DNA from: Undaria pinnatifida
Lineage: Eukaryota; Sar; Phaeophyceae; Laminariales; Alariaceae
Direction: 5' to 3'
DNA: 64,000 nt
Assembly (NCBI GenBank): GCA_012845835.1
Contig: JABAKD010000006.1
Span: 4,955,044 to 5,019,043, forward strand
The translations under genes were made by a program, and so were the position numbers. Under the pieces are notes generated by a model. It was given only the letters and a program-made list of their open reading frames with translations. It searched no databases and had not been told where the DNA came from. This document shows positions 1 through 10,454 of this stretch, in pieces; positions within the stretch are counted from its first letter, which is position 1; every line of letters begins with the position of its first letter.

Positions 1-235
1 TCGGGAAGAAAAACGGTTTTCGGTTTTTGGATCCGAAAAACAAGGATTTTACATATATATCAAGCCGACGGAGAGCCTACCGGGAACCGGATTTTTTTAT
101 TAGTGCTGAAAAATATGCCAGGTTTCGAACGTCCCCCTCTATAATACCGCCAACAGATGCTGAGGTAAACCCTGTTGTGGAGCCCACCAGCGTAGAAACC
201 CAGCACAACATCAGTACGTGCACGCCACAGCTTAG
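1..235. other. Left flank, no gene recognised
   Basis: This is the sequence outside the left LTR of the gypsy element. It is AT-rich at first, then mixed. I see no motif, no repeat shared with the rest of the window, and no convincing coding signal; the open frame here has no ATG and runs into the LTR. Confidence 0.4.
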
Positions 236-507
236 TGTAAGGTTATTGGGTGGGGATACAGAATGCACCCTGCAGGTGTGCCAATTGAGCAGGTGCTCGG
301 AGAGTATTCACTTTCTTTGCCTTCGTAGAGACGTAGCTTTATTCGATTCCACTAGAGCGCCGGATGGATTCTGAGATCGGAGGCACGTGCCTCCGATCTA
401 TTTCCTAACTTTCCCGAATATAAAACGCCAACCTTATCAAATACGAACCCCATCCAAATGATCTCAAATTCGGATAATTACACCCCTTTCGAGGCCGTAT
501 ATTAACA
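236..507 (-). repeat. 3' LTR of the gypsy element
   Basis: This 272-base repeat is nearly the same as 6,719-6,992. It shares the block around the GAGGCACGTGCCTC palindrome (both strands) and the stretch ending GGCCGTAT. On the minus strand it runs from TGTTAA to CTTACA. It is the downstream LTR because the coding strand is minus. The bases just inside it (minus-strand AGGGTGGG) are a weak candidate polypurine tract. Confidence 0.85.
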
Positions 508-1319
508 CTAGCCCACCCTGATGAGTCGCATATGGAGAAATATGAGAGATTCAGGGAAGCTCCGGTTCTACGAACTAGACCATGAGTCGAAGATGTGGCT
601 CCTCAAAACCCACTCCCACACCTCTAACGGCCTAGCTATGGAGCCAGGAACACGCGGAAGAAAATCAGCTGAAAGAAACGCAGACCCTACAACAAGGCAA
701 AAGTCACCCATCAAAAACCTGCCGCGTGCCGCCGGTGTAGCGGGGGGGGGCAGAAAAGACTCTAGAACCTGCCGCATACCGCCTGTGTGGTGGGGGGGGG
801 CAGAAAAGGCTCTACGGCAAACTAACCACAGAAAAGGTACTATGGCGAGGCGAGCCCTCGTCGATATGGAGGGGAACACAGGCGCTAACACATCGGAGAA
901 GTCATATGAAAAACCTCCCGCGGGCCATCGGCATGGCGGGGGATTAGTCGAGGAAACGACAAATACCCGGGATGGAAGGTGGCAACACCTACAGCCCCGC
1001 GAGGGGGGGAAATGTTTAGTCGAAACAACAAAGCAGAACAAATACAACACACAAAAAACAAAATATGACACACAGACCCGTACATAACCCTGTACCACGT
1101 TACGCGCGAACAGGGTACCCTGGTCGCCCCCCGGCTCTGGGCTGAGGAGGGCGTCGGCAGGGCGAAATTGAACAATGACGAAAAGGTGACAGCCCTGCAC
1201 CTCAGATAGCGACGTTTTACCCGAACCCTGGCCCGGCACTGAGCAGGGGGTTCGGCAGGACAAGAAGAAAAAAATAATGGAAAGAACCGCCCCAAAACCC
1301 GACGAAGACCCTCAGGACA
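508..1319 (-). other. 3' internal non-coding part of the gypsy element
   Basis: This lies between the integrase tail and the 3' LTR. It holds three diverged copies of a short motif in which a GCCGCGTGCCGCC-like stretch leads into a run of eight to ten G, near 720-770, 770-815 and 915-945. The open frames here on both strands are not similar to any family I recognise, and I treat them as chance. Confidence 0.45.
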
Positions 1320-2160
1320 CTACGAACAGCCCAAAAACAATAACTCAAACCTCATAACTCCAAAAATTGAAGAACTGTCGAGGAGCGATGGCGGCTTGGA
1401 AGTCAACTGGCCACGGCGAGATTCGTCTACGTTACGTTGGATTCCCCGAGGAAACGCACTGGCGATGTGAACTTGCAAGCACCGAGAGCCTCGTACGGCT
1501 CCCGTCGAAGTCGTGTAGCGTGCCGGGGGAAGAGGAAGTTTAATCGGTCCCGGGTCGTCCAGGAAGCGGACCAGGTATACCTTGTCCTCGGTAGTGCTCG
1601 CGCTGATTTTTCCAAGCCACCACAACCGATCGTCTCCCTTGTACCAAAAGTGGGCTCCCTTAGGAAGTCTGTGTCGTGGTAGCGACGGAGCCAATCGGCG
1701 TGGGGAACACAGGCGTAACCCGGCGCTAGGAAACGTTCGCCGTTGTTGCGGGAGAGCTTACGCTGTGCCGCCCCAATCCGCATTCGGCGGTACAGGCGGT
1801 TGGTTTGGCGGTGCTGGTCTGGGGTTCCGGCCCAATAACGCAAGATGTGGGAGCGGGAGAGATGGAGGTCAATTTCCCGCTCCCTGGAAGTTTCGGAGAG
1901 TCCCGCCCAATGCGTCTTGTGTAGCACCGCGATGACGCCACCTCGCCCCCGTACCGACTGATGACCAGTGATCTGCTCCACCTTCCGCCGTTGGAGGGGA
2001 GTCGAAACGTCGTCTTAAGTGACGTGGTACGGCGGGGACTTCTTGGAAAATTTGTTGAGCACGTACTGCGTCAGCCCCGCCGGTAGGTATTTGGGCATGT
2101 CCCCTTTGTCGTGGGGGTTGGCACAGGGTTTGCAGCGCTCGATGGCCACACGCCGACGAG
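1320..2160 (-). pseudogene. C-terminal tail of pol, Tudor/chromo-like module, broken
   Basis: Read on the minus strand, this follows the integrase core. The frame covering 1,320-1,694 contains GAHFWYKGDDRLWWLGKI and then YLVRFLDDPGPIKLPLPP. That is an aromatic, acidic small-barrel pattern of the kind found as a chromatin-binding module at the end of gypsy integrases. The stretch 1,427-1,981 encodes the preceding linker in another frame, so at least one frameshift separates them. The role in targeting integration is inferred from the family. Confidence 0.55.
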
Positions 2161-2164
2161 TGTC

Positions 2165-3334
2165 CTAACCGGGCAGGTCGGGAGGGAGATCCAAACAGAG
2201 GAGGTTGCTCCCGAGCGGCGAACCGTGCGGGGTGTTGGCGGCGGAGCAGGGACCGACGGCCAGGACCTTGTGCGGGCCCGTCCAGTTAAGCGCGAGTTTG
2301 GCCTTGAGTACCTTGGCGTCAGTGTTCGCCTTCACACCCTGGCGGATGGTAGAGGCAGAATTGTACACCCATGCCCAACCACCCACAGCGAAGTTAGGTG
2401 CTGGACGCAGCGCGTCGGCGAGGGCGGAGTTTCCGTGGTTAACACGAGAAACGGTGAGGGCGTGGTGTGCGCGGACAATGTCGTTCGCGCGCTCTTGCCG
2501 GTCGGTGGCCAAGTCGCAATAGGTCAGGTGGTCACGGGCCTGACTCTGGTGTCCCACGACACCAGTGCGGTCGAAAACCGTCAGGGGGAGCAGTGGGAGT
2601 CTGCCCATGTGGACCTCGTTGGGCGCCAGACCCGTCGCCGCGCTGACTGAATTGTTGTAAGCGAATTGGACGTGGGGCAGATGCAAGTCCCAATCGTCTT
2701 GTCGCTCGTTGACGACCATAGCCAGCATTTGGGCCATAATGAGGTTCACCCGCTCAACTTCCCCGTTACAGCTGGGGTGATAGGAGCTTGTAGCAAGCTT
2801 GTGCACACCCAACAGCTGATATACAGCTTGTGAAAGCTTGGAGCAGAACTGTAGTCCGTTGTTGTCCGAGAGTATGGTGCGCGGGCACCCTCACAAGGGG
2901 ATATATTGGTTTTCCAGGATATTGGCTGTACCCTCCGCGGTGAACTCAGCGGCAGTGACGGGGAACATGTCGGCCCGGCGACTGAAGCGATCGGTGAACA
3001 GCAGGATGTAGGTTCTGCCTCTCGTGGTGTGACCGGAAGGGGGCCGAACTAGTCGACACTGACGGCGACACCTGGACCTTCCGGCAGAGGCATTGTGATG
3101 ATGGGCCAGCGGACGGTCAGCCGTGGGGTTTTCCGCGCTTGGCACCTCAAGCAGCGGCAAAGCCACCATCGGGTGCACACTCACATGCCAATCCACCAAT
3201 AAAAACGCTTCAGCATGCGCAACATGCACGTGGTGCCAAGGTGACAAGAGGCCTTCGAGTGACAAGCTTGCATGATCCAAGGGCGCATGAGCAGGGGAAC
3301 GTAGATGCGAACTGGCTCGTCGTTTAGCAGGCAA
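2165..3334 (-). pseudogene. Retrotransposon integrase core, fragmented
   Basis: Two minus-strand frames make up the integrase. 2,891-3,334 has TYILLFTDRFSRRADMF, the first catalytic Asp region. 2,165-2,812 carries the GVHKLATSSYHPSCNGEVER segment with the final catalytic Glu, then HLPHVQFAYNNS and a basic tail. The two are split by a stop near 2,890, so no single intact integrase can be made. Integrase would insert the cDNA copy into the host chromosome. Confidence 0.8.
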
Positions 3335-4420
3335 GCAACTCGCCCCACAGAGTTGGGTTCGTCAGACCTTGTCGGCGGCAGTGTCGGGCTACGGACGAGT
3401 AGGACGATGTCGTCGTCGGTTGTATGTAGTCGACCCTTACCCGCCAGCTCCTTGATGTCTGAGAGGGAGGGACGCTTGTGCGAACGGTAGCATGCCAAGA
3501 AGTCAGGTGGCAGGGCCGACGGCCGGCCGATAGAGATGTAACGTATCGTGGCGTGGCACGTCGGCTCTGTGTGCTGTTCGCGCTTCCAATCGGCATGCGA
3601 ATGACGCGCGACGGAATCAGCGAACCGCAATTCAGCAGCGTCGTCGAGGACATCCGACCTTGTAGGTGTAGTCGGCGTGTCACCAGGAGAAGGCGTAAGC
3701 CGTAGGAGAGGAGTTCCCATAGGCTCTGCGTGATCGTGGTCGGATGGAAGTGGTACCGTGCGGGCCGGCGGGTCGGCAAGAGTAGGGGTCGCGGCGGCGG
3801 GCGGAGCCGGCCGCGACCGTCGGGCTCGCGGCGGAGTTGTAACTCGTCTGGAAAATGGCCGGGGGGGCCCGCCGGGCCCGAAGCCATAGTGGACAGCAGG
3901 GGGTGCCTTACCAGCTGCTGTTGCTGAACGCCGGCGCGTCCGAGTGGAGATGCGGTCTGAAAAAGGCGTCATCGTCTGGGGCGCCGGAGAGCCAGGCGAG
4001 GTAGAGACGGGCGCGGTCGGGCCCGTGGGCTCGACTGGGTCAGTCCCTTGTACCGAGCTCCGGGAAGGAGTCGGTTGGGCCACTGACGTCGTGGCAGTCG
4101 GGGCTTCTACGGAGTCCTCGTTGGCCACGGTGGGTACAGCAAAAAACGAAGCGAAATCGTAGTCGTCTGCACGCGAGCCCCTCCCCCCGGTCGGGAGAGC
4201 TATCGACGGTGGCGGTGGATGCGGAAACACGAGCGACGAATCTCCTGGAAGGAATAGAAAGGTCGTCAAGCCTCATACGTGGCCCGTGTGTGCGAAAATC
4301 GCAAAAGTCGGCAAGGGTGAGAGGAAGCCCACCCAAGGCATTATTTTCGGTGCGGGGCATTAGCCCATCCAAGCCGACGCACCCGGAATCGGAGAGGAAG
4401 GAGTGTACAGCCCGCAAGCC
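3181..4420 (-). pseudogene. Pol linker and integrase zinc-binding (H2C2-like) region
   Basis: A long minus-strand frame of 362 codons (3,181-4,269) begins with a Pro/Thr/Arg-rich linker. It ends with HSKASCHLGTTCMLRMLKRF, which has the His-His-Cys-Cys spacing style of retroviral-type integrase N-termini. It joins the core only through a frame change around 3,181-3,334. The region between RNase H and integrase is unusually long and GC-rich. Confidence 0.65.
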
Positions 4421-4421
4421 C

Positions 4422-5690
4422 TTATGAGGTATATGCCACCATCCTCAACAGGGGTGAGACTCGTCGAACCATTGCGGGTGTTCCGTGGCAGGCTCCGGCA
4501 AGCGAGACAGGAAGTCGGCGGTGCCGTTTGCGATTCCTTTTCGGTACATGAGGGTGTAATCGAATGCGGTGAGGAAATTCGAGCCATCTCTGAACTCGAG
4601 CGTTGTGGTTCCCCACTTTGCCTATGCTTTCCAGAGCCTTGTAATCTGAGGATATTCGGAACTTGGTGCCCCAAAGGTAGCCGCGGAGGCGCTTGAGAGC
4701 CCAGGCGATGCTGCCAGCCTCCAAATCGAGAGGAGTCCAATGCCTTTCCGAGTCGAGCGTAGACCGGCTGATGTACGCGATGGGTTTTATGGAGCCGTCC
4801 GTCTGCTCCTGTGCGAGAGTGGATTCGACCCCGTCGATGCAGGCGTCGCAGTACACGTGAAACGGGCGTGTGCCGTCGGCGACGGCGTCCCAATCAGGGA
4901 AGTCGAGGATCGGCGGGGTCGTGAGCTCCGCCAAGATTTCTCGCACCAACGTCTCCAAGGCAGGCGTGAAGGCAAACTGAACCCCCTTCCGAAGGAGCGC
5001 GTTAATCGGACGAAGCCTCTTCGATAAGTCGGGCAACATTTTGCGGTAATAGTTGATACCACCCATGAGTGCGCGCACCTGCTTAACGTCTGTGGGCATC
5101 GGCATATTGGTCAGAGCGGAGACGTTTTCCGCGCTTGGGCGTAGGCCTGCTGGAGAGATGGAGTGACCTAGAAAGTTCGCATCGGTGGCCCCCAATCGCG
5201 CCTTCGAGGGGGAAAGCTTGAGATTGTGCTTTCGAAGGCGTTCGAAGAGGGAGCGAATCGTCAGAACATGCGCTACCGGGTCGGAATCGAACACAATGAC
5301 ATCGTCGAGGTAAGCTGCCACCTGTTTCAAGCCCTTGATCACCTCATGGATGACCTTGACGAACCACCCAGGCGAGGCGCTGCTGCCCTGAGGCATAACG
5401 AGCCACTCATAGAGGCCAATGGGTGTGCAGAACTCTGTAATCTGTAAGAGGAACTGTTCCTTGTGCGCCGTTATCTTGTGGAACGAGAAAACCAAGCCGA
5501 ACACGGAAAACACTCGACCTAAGCCTAAGGAGTCCAGGACCTGGTCCACACGGGGAATCGGCAGTTGGCTGAGCTTGCTAATTTGGTTGAGCTTCTCGTA
5601 GTTCACCGTGATCCTCACACCACCAGTTTTCTTCGGGATGACCGCCAGCGGGCTCGAGTACGGTGAGGTCGAGTGCTAAATCAACGCGGC
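4422..5690 (-). pseudogene. Reverse transcriptase and RNase H
   Basis: The 398-codon minus-strand frame has RT motifs in order: IPRVDQVLDSLG, LVMPQGSSASPGWF, then the catalytic YLDDVIVF (codons at about 5,290-5,312), LGHSISPAGLRPS and GGINYYRKMLPD. An RNase H domain follows with YCDACIDGVES, AYISRSTLDSERH and SDYKAL. In motif A the expected catalytic Asp of the FSxxDL pattern is Gly (FSVFGL, about 5,496), so this copy cannot be active. The frame shifts near 4,580, and an in-frame stop lies at about 5,677. Confidence 0.9.
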
Positions 5691-6560
5691 CACGAGGTAC
5701 TGGTTAAGGGTCGCGTCCACTTCTTTGGCTAGTATAGGGTTTATGCGATGGGGCCGTGAAGTGACCGGAGCGCTGCCCTCCGGAACCGAGATTTCGAAGG
5801 GCATCAGGGAGCAGGACCCAAAATCCGTGGAGAACACATCAGAAAAGGCGCAGAGAACATCCCCCAGTTGCTAAATGGCCGGGGGGTCCCAGCCAGGGTC
5901 ATGTAAGTCGAACGCGATCTCCCGCAGGTGCGGCGGGAGTCGGGCCCAGACGCGCAGAAACGCAGAACGCTGGGCTGGGTTCCAACGTTCCATTACCGTC
6001 GGTGAGGGCGGCGGCACGGCGGGAGCTATCCCCTCCGCGTCAGTCGAGCTCGCGACGGTAGAGACCTGGCTATCCGAAGTCTGACCAGGGTGGGGCCCCC
6101 CAGTCCGGGTGGGGTGTTGCAAGGCATCCAGCGGGATGCGCAAAAGTGGGGCGTCGGCGACCCCGACAAGGTCGCCTGGCACGAGGTCCGCGACACCGAT
6201 GAAGGGTAAGCACCTGTCGTCCTGAGGCAACAAAGTGTTTCTTCCCCGAAAGAGTGTCCGGCTGCGGCAGTACGTCGACAAAATAGTGTCCTGTGAGCGC
6301 AGGAGAGCCGTTACTGCGCACCAAGTTGACCGCGCGCAGTTGGGGCTCGGCCGACAAAGTGACACCTGTAGTGCCATCATCGCGAAGGTGGAAAGCACCG
6401 TTCGAAGCTGCGGGGTCGACAGCATATGCCGCTACGCCTGTTGCGCGCGTGGTGGGACAACGCCAGCTCGCCCAAAACTCGATTATCGAGGGGACGAGGG
6501 GGCAGGGCGCGATACGAACGGGTGTTGAAGCGCATCCAGCTGTCGCCAAACCCATTGTGA
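5691..6560 (-). pseudogene. Upstream pol region of the gypsy element (protease side)
   Basis: Two overlapping minus-strand frames (5,871-6,425 and 6,070-6,555) share the segment around YFVDVLPQPDTLSGKKHF and LVPGDLVGVADAPLL, and continue to RWNPAQRSAFLRVW just before the RT. By position this is the protease-to-RT connector. I do not see a clear retropepsin DTG/DSG motif. A stop near 5,873 separates it from the RT. Confidence 0.5.
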
Positions 6561-6574
6561 TTTCACGCGCAGGC

Positions 6575-6680
6575 TCGTGTCCTGCCGACGACGCCGTTTG
6601 TTAAGGTATTAGTCGGATATCAGTCCGTTTGACTACTTGCAAAAGGTTAACCGATAGCTTACCCAAACTAAGCCTTACAT
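6575..6680 (-). repeat. Nested mini-LTR remnant with its own primer-binding site
   Basis: On the minus strand, 6,679-6,599 runs TGTAAGGCTTAG to CCTTAACA (81 bases, TG...CA). Two bases later comes CGGCGTCGTCGGCAGGACA, a one-base variant of the primer-binding site used by the surrounding gypsy element. The same 80-base unit with the same adjacent site recurs on the plus strand at 61,198-61,300. This looks like one end of a miniature LTR element family lodged just inside the gypsy 5' LTR. Confidence 0.6.
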
Positions 6681-6691
6681 CACTCTCCCAT

Positions 6692-6716
6692 GGTTCGGGT
6701 CCTGCCGACGACGCCA
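6692..6716 (-). promoter_or_regulatory. Primer-binding site, serine tRNA type
   Basis: Two bases inside the 5' LTR the minus strand reads TGGCGTCGTCGGCAGGACCC. Its complement has the look of a tRNA 3' end: a T-arm (GGTTCGGGTCC), an acceptor strand and CCA. The ending CCTGCCGACGACG-CCA is typical of eukaryotic serine tRNAs. It would prime minus-strand DNA synthesis of the retroelement. Confidence 0.7.
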
Positions 6717-6718
6717 TT

Positions 6719-6992
6719 TGTAAGTTTATAGATGGGAACACAGAGTGCCCCTTGCAGGTTTGCCAATTGAACAGGTCCTTGGAGAGTACTCACTTTCTTT
6801 GCCTTCGTAGAGACGTAGCTTTATTCGATTCCACCAGAGCTTCGGATAGCTTCTGAGATCGGAGGCACGTGCCTCCGATCTGCTTCCTAACTTTCCCGAA
6901 TATATAACGTCAACCTTTTCATACGAAACCCATCCTTGGAAATGATCTCAAACTCGGATAATTACAGGCCTTTTCGAGGCCGTATCTTAACA
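6719..6992 (-). repeat. 5' LTR of the gypsy element
   Basis: This is the direct partner of 236-507. Being upstream of pol on the minus strand, it would carry the promoter. Its plus-strand end TTAACA abuts the truncated left LTR of the TRIM-like element with no intervening base. Confidence 0.85.
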
Positions 6993-7805
6993 AAGCCCCT
7001 CACCTCTCTATCTGCCCTGCCCTGTTCCACCTACTTTTTGCGTTCTATTCAGAGCAATAATGTAATAAGCCTTGAGTCTAACTAGTGAGTCTGCGTAGAA
7101 ATAATAAAGACACCGGAGCCCATGAGAGGCACGTTTCCCAACACCGACCAACCACGCATCCCCCTCGGAATGTCTTGACAATATGGCGTCGTCGGCAGGG
7201 GGGCGATTGCCACTGGTATACCGCAGGTACATACCCTTTCTCGCGGTCTCACGGTTGTGACCTTTTCACAGGGTTGTATATCTTGCAATGAGGCGTTTTG
7301 GCCTCATTTTTACGAGGTGTGGGGAAATCTAGTCTATAGCCTCAAGTTCGTTTGTTTCGAATAGCCTCATCATCGATCCCCTTTCCAATTGTGGATGTTG
7401 TTGTGTTGACATCCTCTGATTGTCATGTGATATGCACCTATGACTATTCAGGGTGGCTTAATGTTATGGAGTGCCCTCCGTAGGTTAATAGTCTATAATA
7501 GTTTCGACGTGAAACCATGTCATGGTTGAGGTGAAACCACGTGATGGTAGATGTCACATTCACGTCAAGGCCATCATAGGTGGGCGATATAAATGTAGGT
7601 GACGGTGAAAATAGGACACATGCAGGAAGCCCCTCACCTCACTATCTGCCTTGCCCCTGTTCTGTTTGTCTTTTTAGCGTTCTATTTAGAGCAATAATGC
7701 TAGCCAGCGAGCCTCCAAGAGATACTAAAGACACCAGGACCCATGAGGGGCACGCTTCCCAACACCGACCAACCACGCATCCTCCACTCAGAGTACCTTG
7801 AGACA
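6993..7805 (+). mobile_element. TRIM-like miniature LTR retrotransposon
   Basis: Direct repeats 6,993-7,180 and 7,621-7,805 share AAGCCCCTCACCTC at the start, TTCCCAACACCGACC further in, and an end near CTTGACA or CTTGAGACA. Two bases after the first repeat comes TGGCGTCGTCGGCAGG (7,184-7,199), the same serine-tRNA-type primer-binding site as in the gypsy element. The internal part is only about 440 bases and has no coding capacity. The right LTR begins TGCAGG; the left copy lacks those bases, where the gypsy 5' LTR joins it. Confidence 0.75.
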
Positions 7806-8030
7806 CCAGTCAACCGGGTCTTCGAATCGAGCGGATTTTTATTTCTTCCGTGAATCTGTCCAAGTCACACAGTAGACAGATTCAGATATTTTCAACAAGA
7901 CGAGGAAGAGCCAGTGCGTGTCGGGGGGGGCGTTGTCAGGGTGTGTCAGGACATCGTAACCCGTAGCCTCTGCCCAAGGGGACATAATTTGTTGACGGGT
8001 TGGAAGAGAGAGGACATAATGCCATGCCAA
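7806..8030. other. Spacer, nothing recognised
   Basis: This is unique sequence with an eight-G run near 7,924. I see no coding or RNA signal in it. Confidence 0.4.
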
Positions 8031-8320
8031 GACACGATAGAGGTGCACCATCTTTTTTTTTCATGTGTGATGCTCCACAAACTGCTTTTTGGAGAAAGCT
8101 AAAAGCGCTGCCCGATGTAGTCAAACCCATGACATGTAGGCATGTAAAACGTTCACTTCCGCAAAAATGCAGGAATCACACGCAATCACATACATGCCGA
8201 CGAATTTGGGTAAACGCCTCTACAACTGGGAACCCTTCATGGGGACAAATTTACTTGAAGTTGGTATAGCGAAGGGTTTGGGGGCTGTAAATGGGTTAAG
8301 GAGCTCGAAAAAAATGACCG
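8031..8320 (+). mobile_element. Truncated copy of a non-autonomous TIR element
   Basis: It opens with ACACGATAGAGGTGCACC (the terminal repeat of the family seen complete at 54,036-54,397). It later carries the shared internal block AACTGGGAACCCTTC, then GGGGACAAATTTACTTGAAG and GGGTTAAGGAGCTC. The right terminal repeat is missing. Confidence 0.5.
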
Positions 8321-10450
8321 AAAAGTGCACAAGCTTTCAGTTTATCAAAAATCAGATTTCGGGTTGCGCATAGGGCCCAAATGAGGAGCTTCACAGAACA
8401 CAAGTAAATGATGCGCCTCCACGATACCGTTCGTAGCGTGTCTTTTTATATAGAGGAGCCAAAAAACACAGCAATATATGCAAATCATCTCCTCTGTGAC
8501 CACTCAGGTCGCGACTTCGCGCAGAGTTCATCGATATAGACTCGTATAGGTCTGAGGGACCGCCAGGCCGCAAGGGGGCGAGAGGAAGAAGCGGGAGGAC
8601 TACGGCCACTGGCATGGGGTGGTAAGATATAGTCTATAATAATAGAAACAATAGATTTGCAAGGCACACTGGCATTAGGCGGCGTGCTGTTGTCTCAGAG
8701 TCCGCCCCGCCCCCTCTTCTCTCTTGGTCTTCCGGGCAAACCGGCGTACGTAGTGGAGGCGGGGAGAAAATATTATTAGAGAAAAACCCGTATCCTCTTT
8801 ATTTAGACTATATGTAGAAGATAGTTTGCCGTAGGGGAGGCGGCGGGAGCATGTCCCCCCAAAAAACTATGATAGAAATAATAGATTCATGCCGCGAGGA
8901 AACAAAAACGCGCAGAACGTTTGATCGGGGTCAGCAGCAGGCGCCGCCATCCTTGCTGCTTGATGGCGGTTGCGTTCGGGCTTGAATTTCGGCTGGTATA
9001 TTGTATGATACGCTGTACTTCGTCGGAGTTGTCTTCCTTTTTGTTGCCGAAAAGTATCTCGATGCTAATCGACGAACAGTGGGGATTTGTTATGAATCCC
9101 CAACCGTAGAAAAAATGCAGGCACGCGACTCACTCGTATATCGTAATGACGATTAATCTCGCATGTGGCAGAAGCAAGCGGTCAATCGGTGTCATGTGAA
9201 GGTGTCGCGGTACCGGAAGGTGGGAGGGAAGGGACGCAGGGGTATCAGCTTCGCTTGGAGACAGCACCGGTTCTTCTTTATAGATTTCTCATTATTGGCG
9301 TTGAGCTATGACAAGCTCGAGGATACAGGAAGAGGAGGAGTAGGAGAAGGAGGAGAAGGAGGAGGAGAAGGAGGAGTGAGAGCACGGGGGTGGGATGAAG
9401 CTCACAGAGTTCGCTTCACCCCAGCATTGCTGCTGTGCTCTCTTCCGGACCTTTACCTATGGAACGTACAAGGAACGTTCTCCTGGATGTCCTACGTTCC
9501 CATGAGCGCTTAACGCGCTTACTTCTATCTATCTTGTCCAGAGGAGGAGCGTTCCATTTCCGAGAACGCTCTTGTGGTACAAACTACCTAGATTCTACGG
9601 GTTATCCGCTTCAATCAGGATATTCCGTTTAAGATAACCTTCTTGTGGCCAATAGACCATAACTCTGCGGACTATCCTACCGAATCTATTGCCAGCTATA
9701 CTGACACTCGATAACAGTCAACCGACTGGTGTTATTTTTATTATAGCTTGAGCTTTGGTTCCGCAGAGCGGTGTACCGTAAACGTCTCACATGTGGGCAG
9801 ATCACCGATTCCCAGGTGCCTGATGATCTAAATTTTTCAGAGAGATCTGCGTGGCCATAGTTCACATTACCGGGTGGGAGCCGTACGATCTGCGTGATCT
9901 AGAACATGTTTCCTGGGCTAGCTCTGTGATCTGCACGTAAGGACCCTGCACAATATGTTATAACGGCAGATTCAGGATCTACTGCTGCTGTAGATGATCT
10001 AGATGATTTAAATGATCTACAAGTAGATCGTCATATTCCGAGGTGTGGTTAGTTTGCTGGTTTTAGGACCCTGAGCTCATTTAATTTCCCCTCTAGTCTA
10101 GATTCTATACCGCAAACTGGCGAAGAAGACACACATATACCACGTATACCGTTTCATGTGCCGTTTTATGGCTTTTATTTTTTTAGTCGCAGTCAGACAG
10201 CTTCGAGGTTTAAAGCTCACACAAAACCTCAATAAACTGAGGACCTATTGACGACACTGGCGTCCTCTTCCCCGATGTGTCCGTTTCTGCAGTCGGTGGG
10301 TTGGGCCGGTTGTACGAGCGGTTTGGCATACTCCTATCTATGTGCTGCTATGATAAGCAGCATCCTACCTTACTCTGACTTCGAAGGTTTAGAAAAAAAA
10401 TATTGTTGGCAAAGACTAGACTATGTAAAAAGCATTCATCGTGGTATTTT
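8321..10450. other. Gene-free interval with simple repeats
   Basis: No gene is supported here. Two diverged copies of an AT-rich motif (TATAATAGAAATAATAGATT-like) lie near 8,630 and 8,870. A GGA/GGAGAA-rich microsatellite runs about 9,325-9,378. A GATCTA-rich stretch occupies about 9,820-10,030. Short open frames are unremarkable. Confidence 0.45.
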
Positions 10451-10454
10451 ATAA

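Larger units (their letters stand above)
236..6992 (-). mobile_element. Decayed Ty3/gypsy-type LTR retrotransposon
   Basis: Two direct terminal repeats (236-507 and 6,719-6,992) share long identical blocks, and each begins TGTAAG and ends TTAACA on the plus strand. The internal coding order, read on the minus strand, is upstream linker, reverse transcriptase, RNase H, integrase zinc-binding part, integrase core, then a C-terminal tail. RT before integrase is the Ty3/gypsy order. A primer-binding site sits two bases inside the 5' LTR. Only about 1 kb separates that site from the RT, so no recognisable gag is present. The pol frame is broken by in-frame stops near 5,873 and 5,677 and by frameshifts, so the copy is non-autonomous. 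I could not find a matching target-site duplication: the flanks read CTTAG on the left and AAGCC on the right. Confidence 0.9.

Noticed and set aside
568-1263. 231-codon minus-strand open frame inside the gypsy element
   Set aside because: No similarity to gag or pol motifs, and it overlaps open frames on the other strand in G-run repeat sequence.
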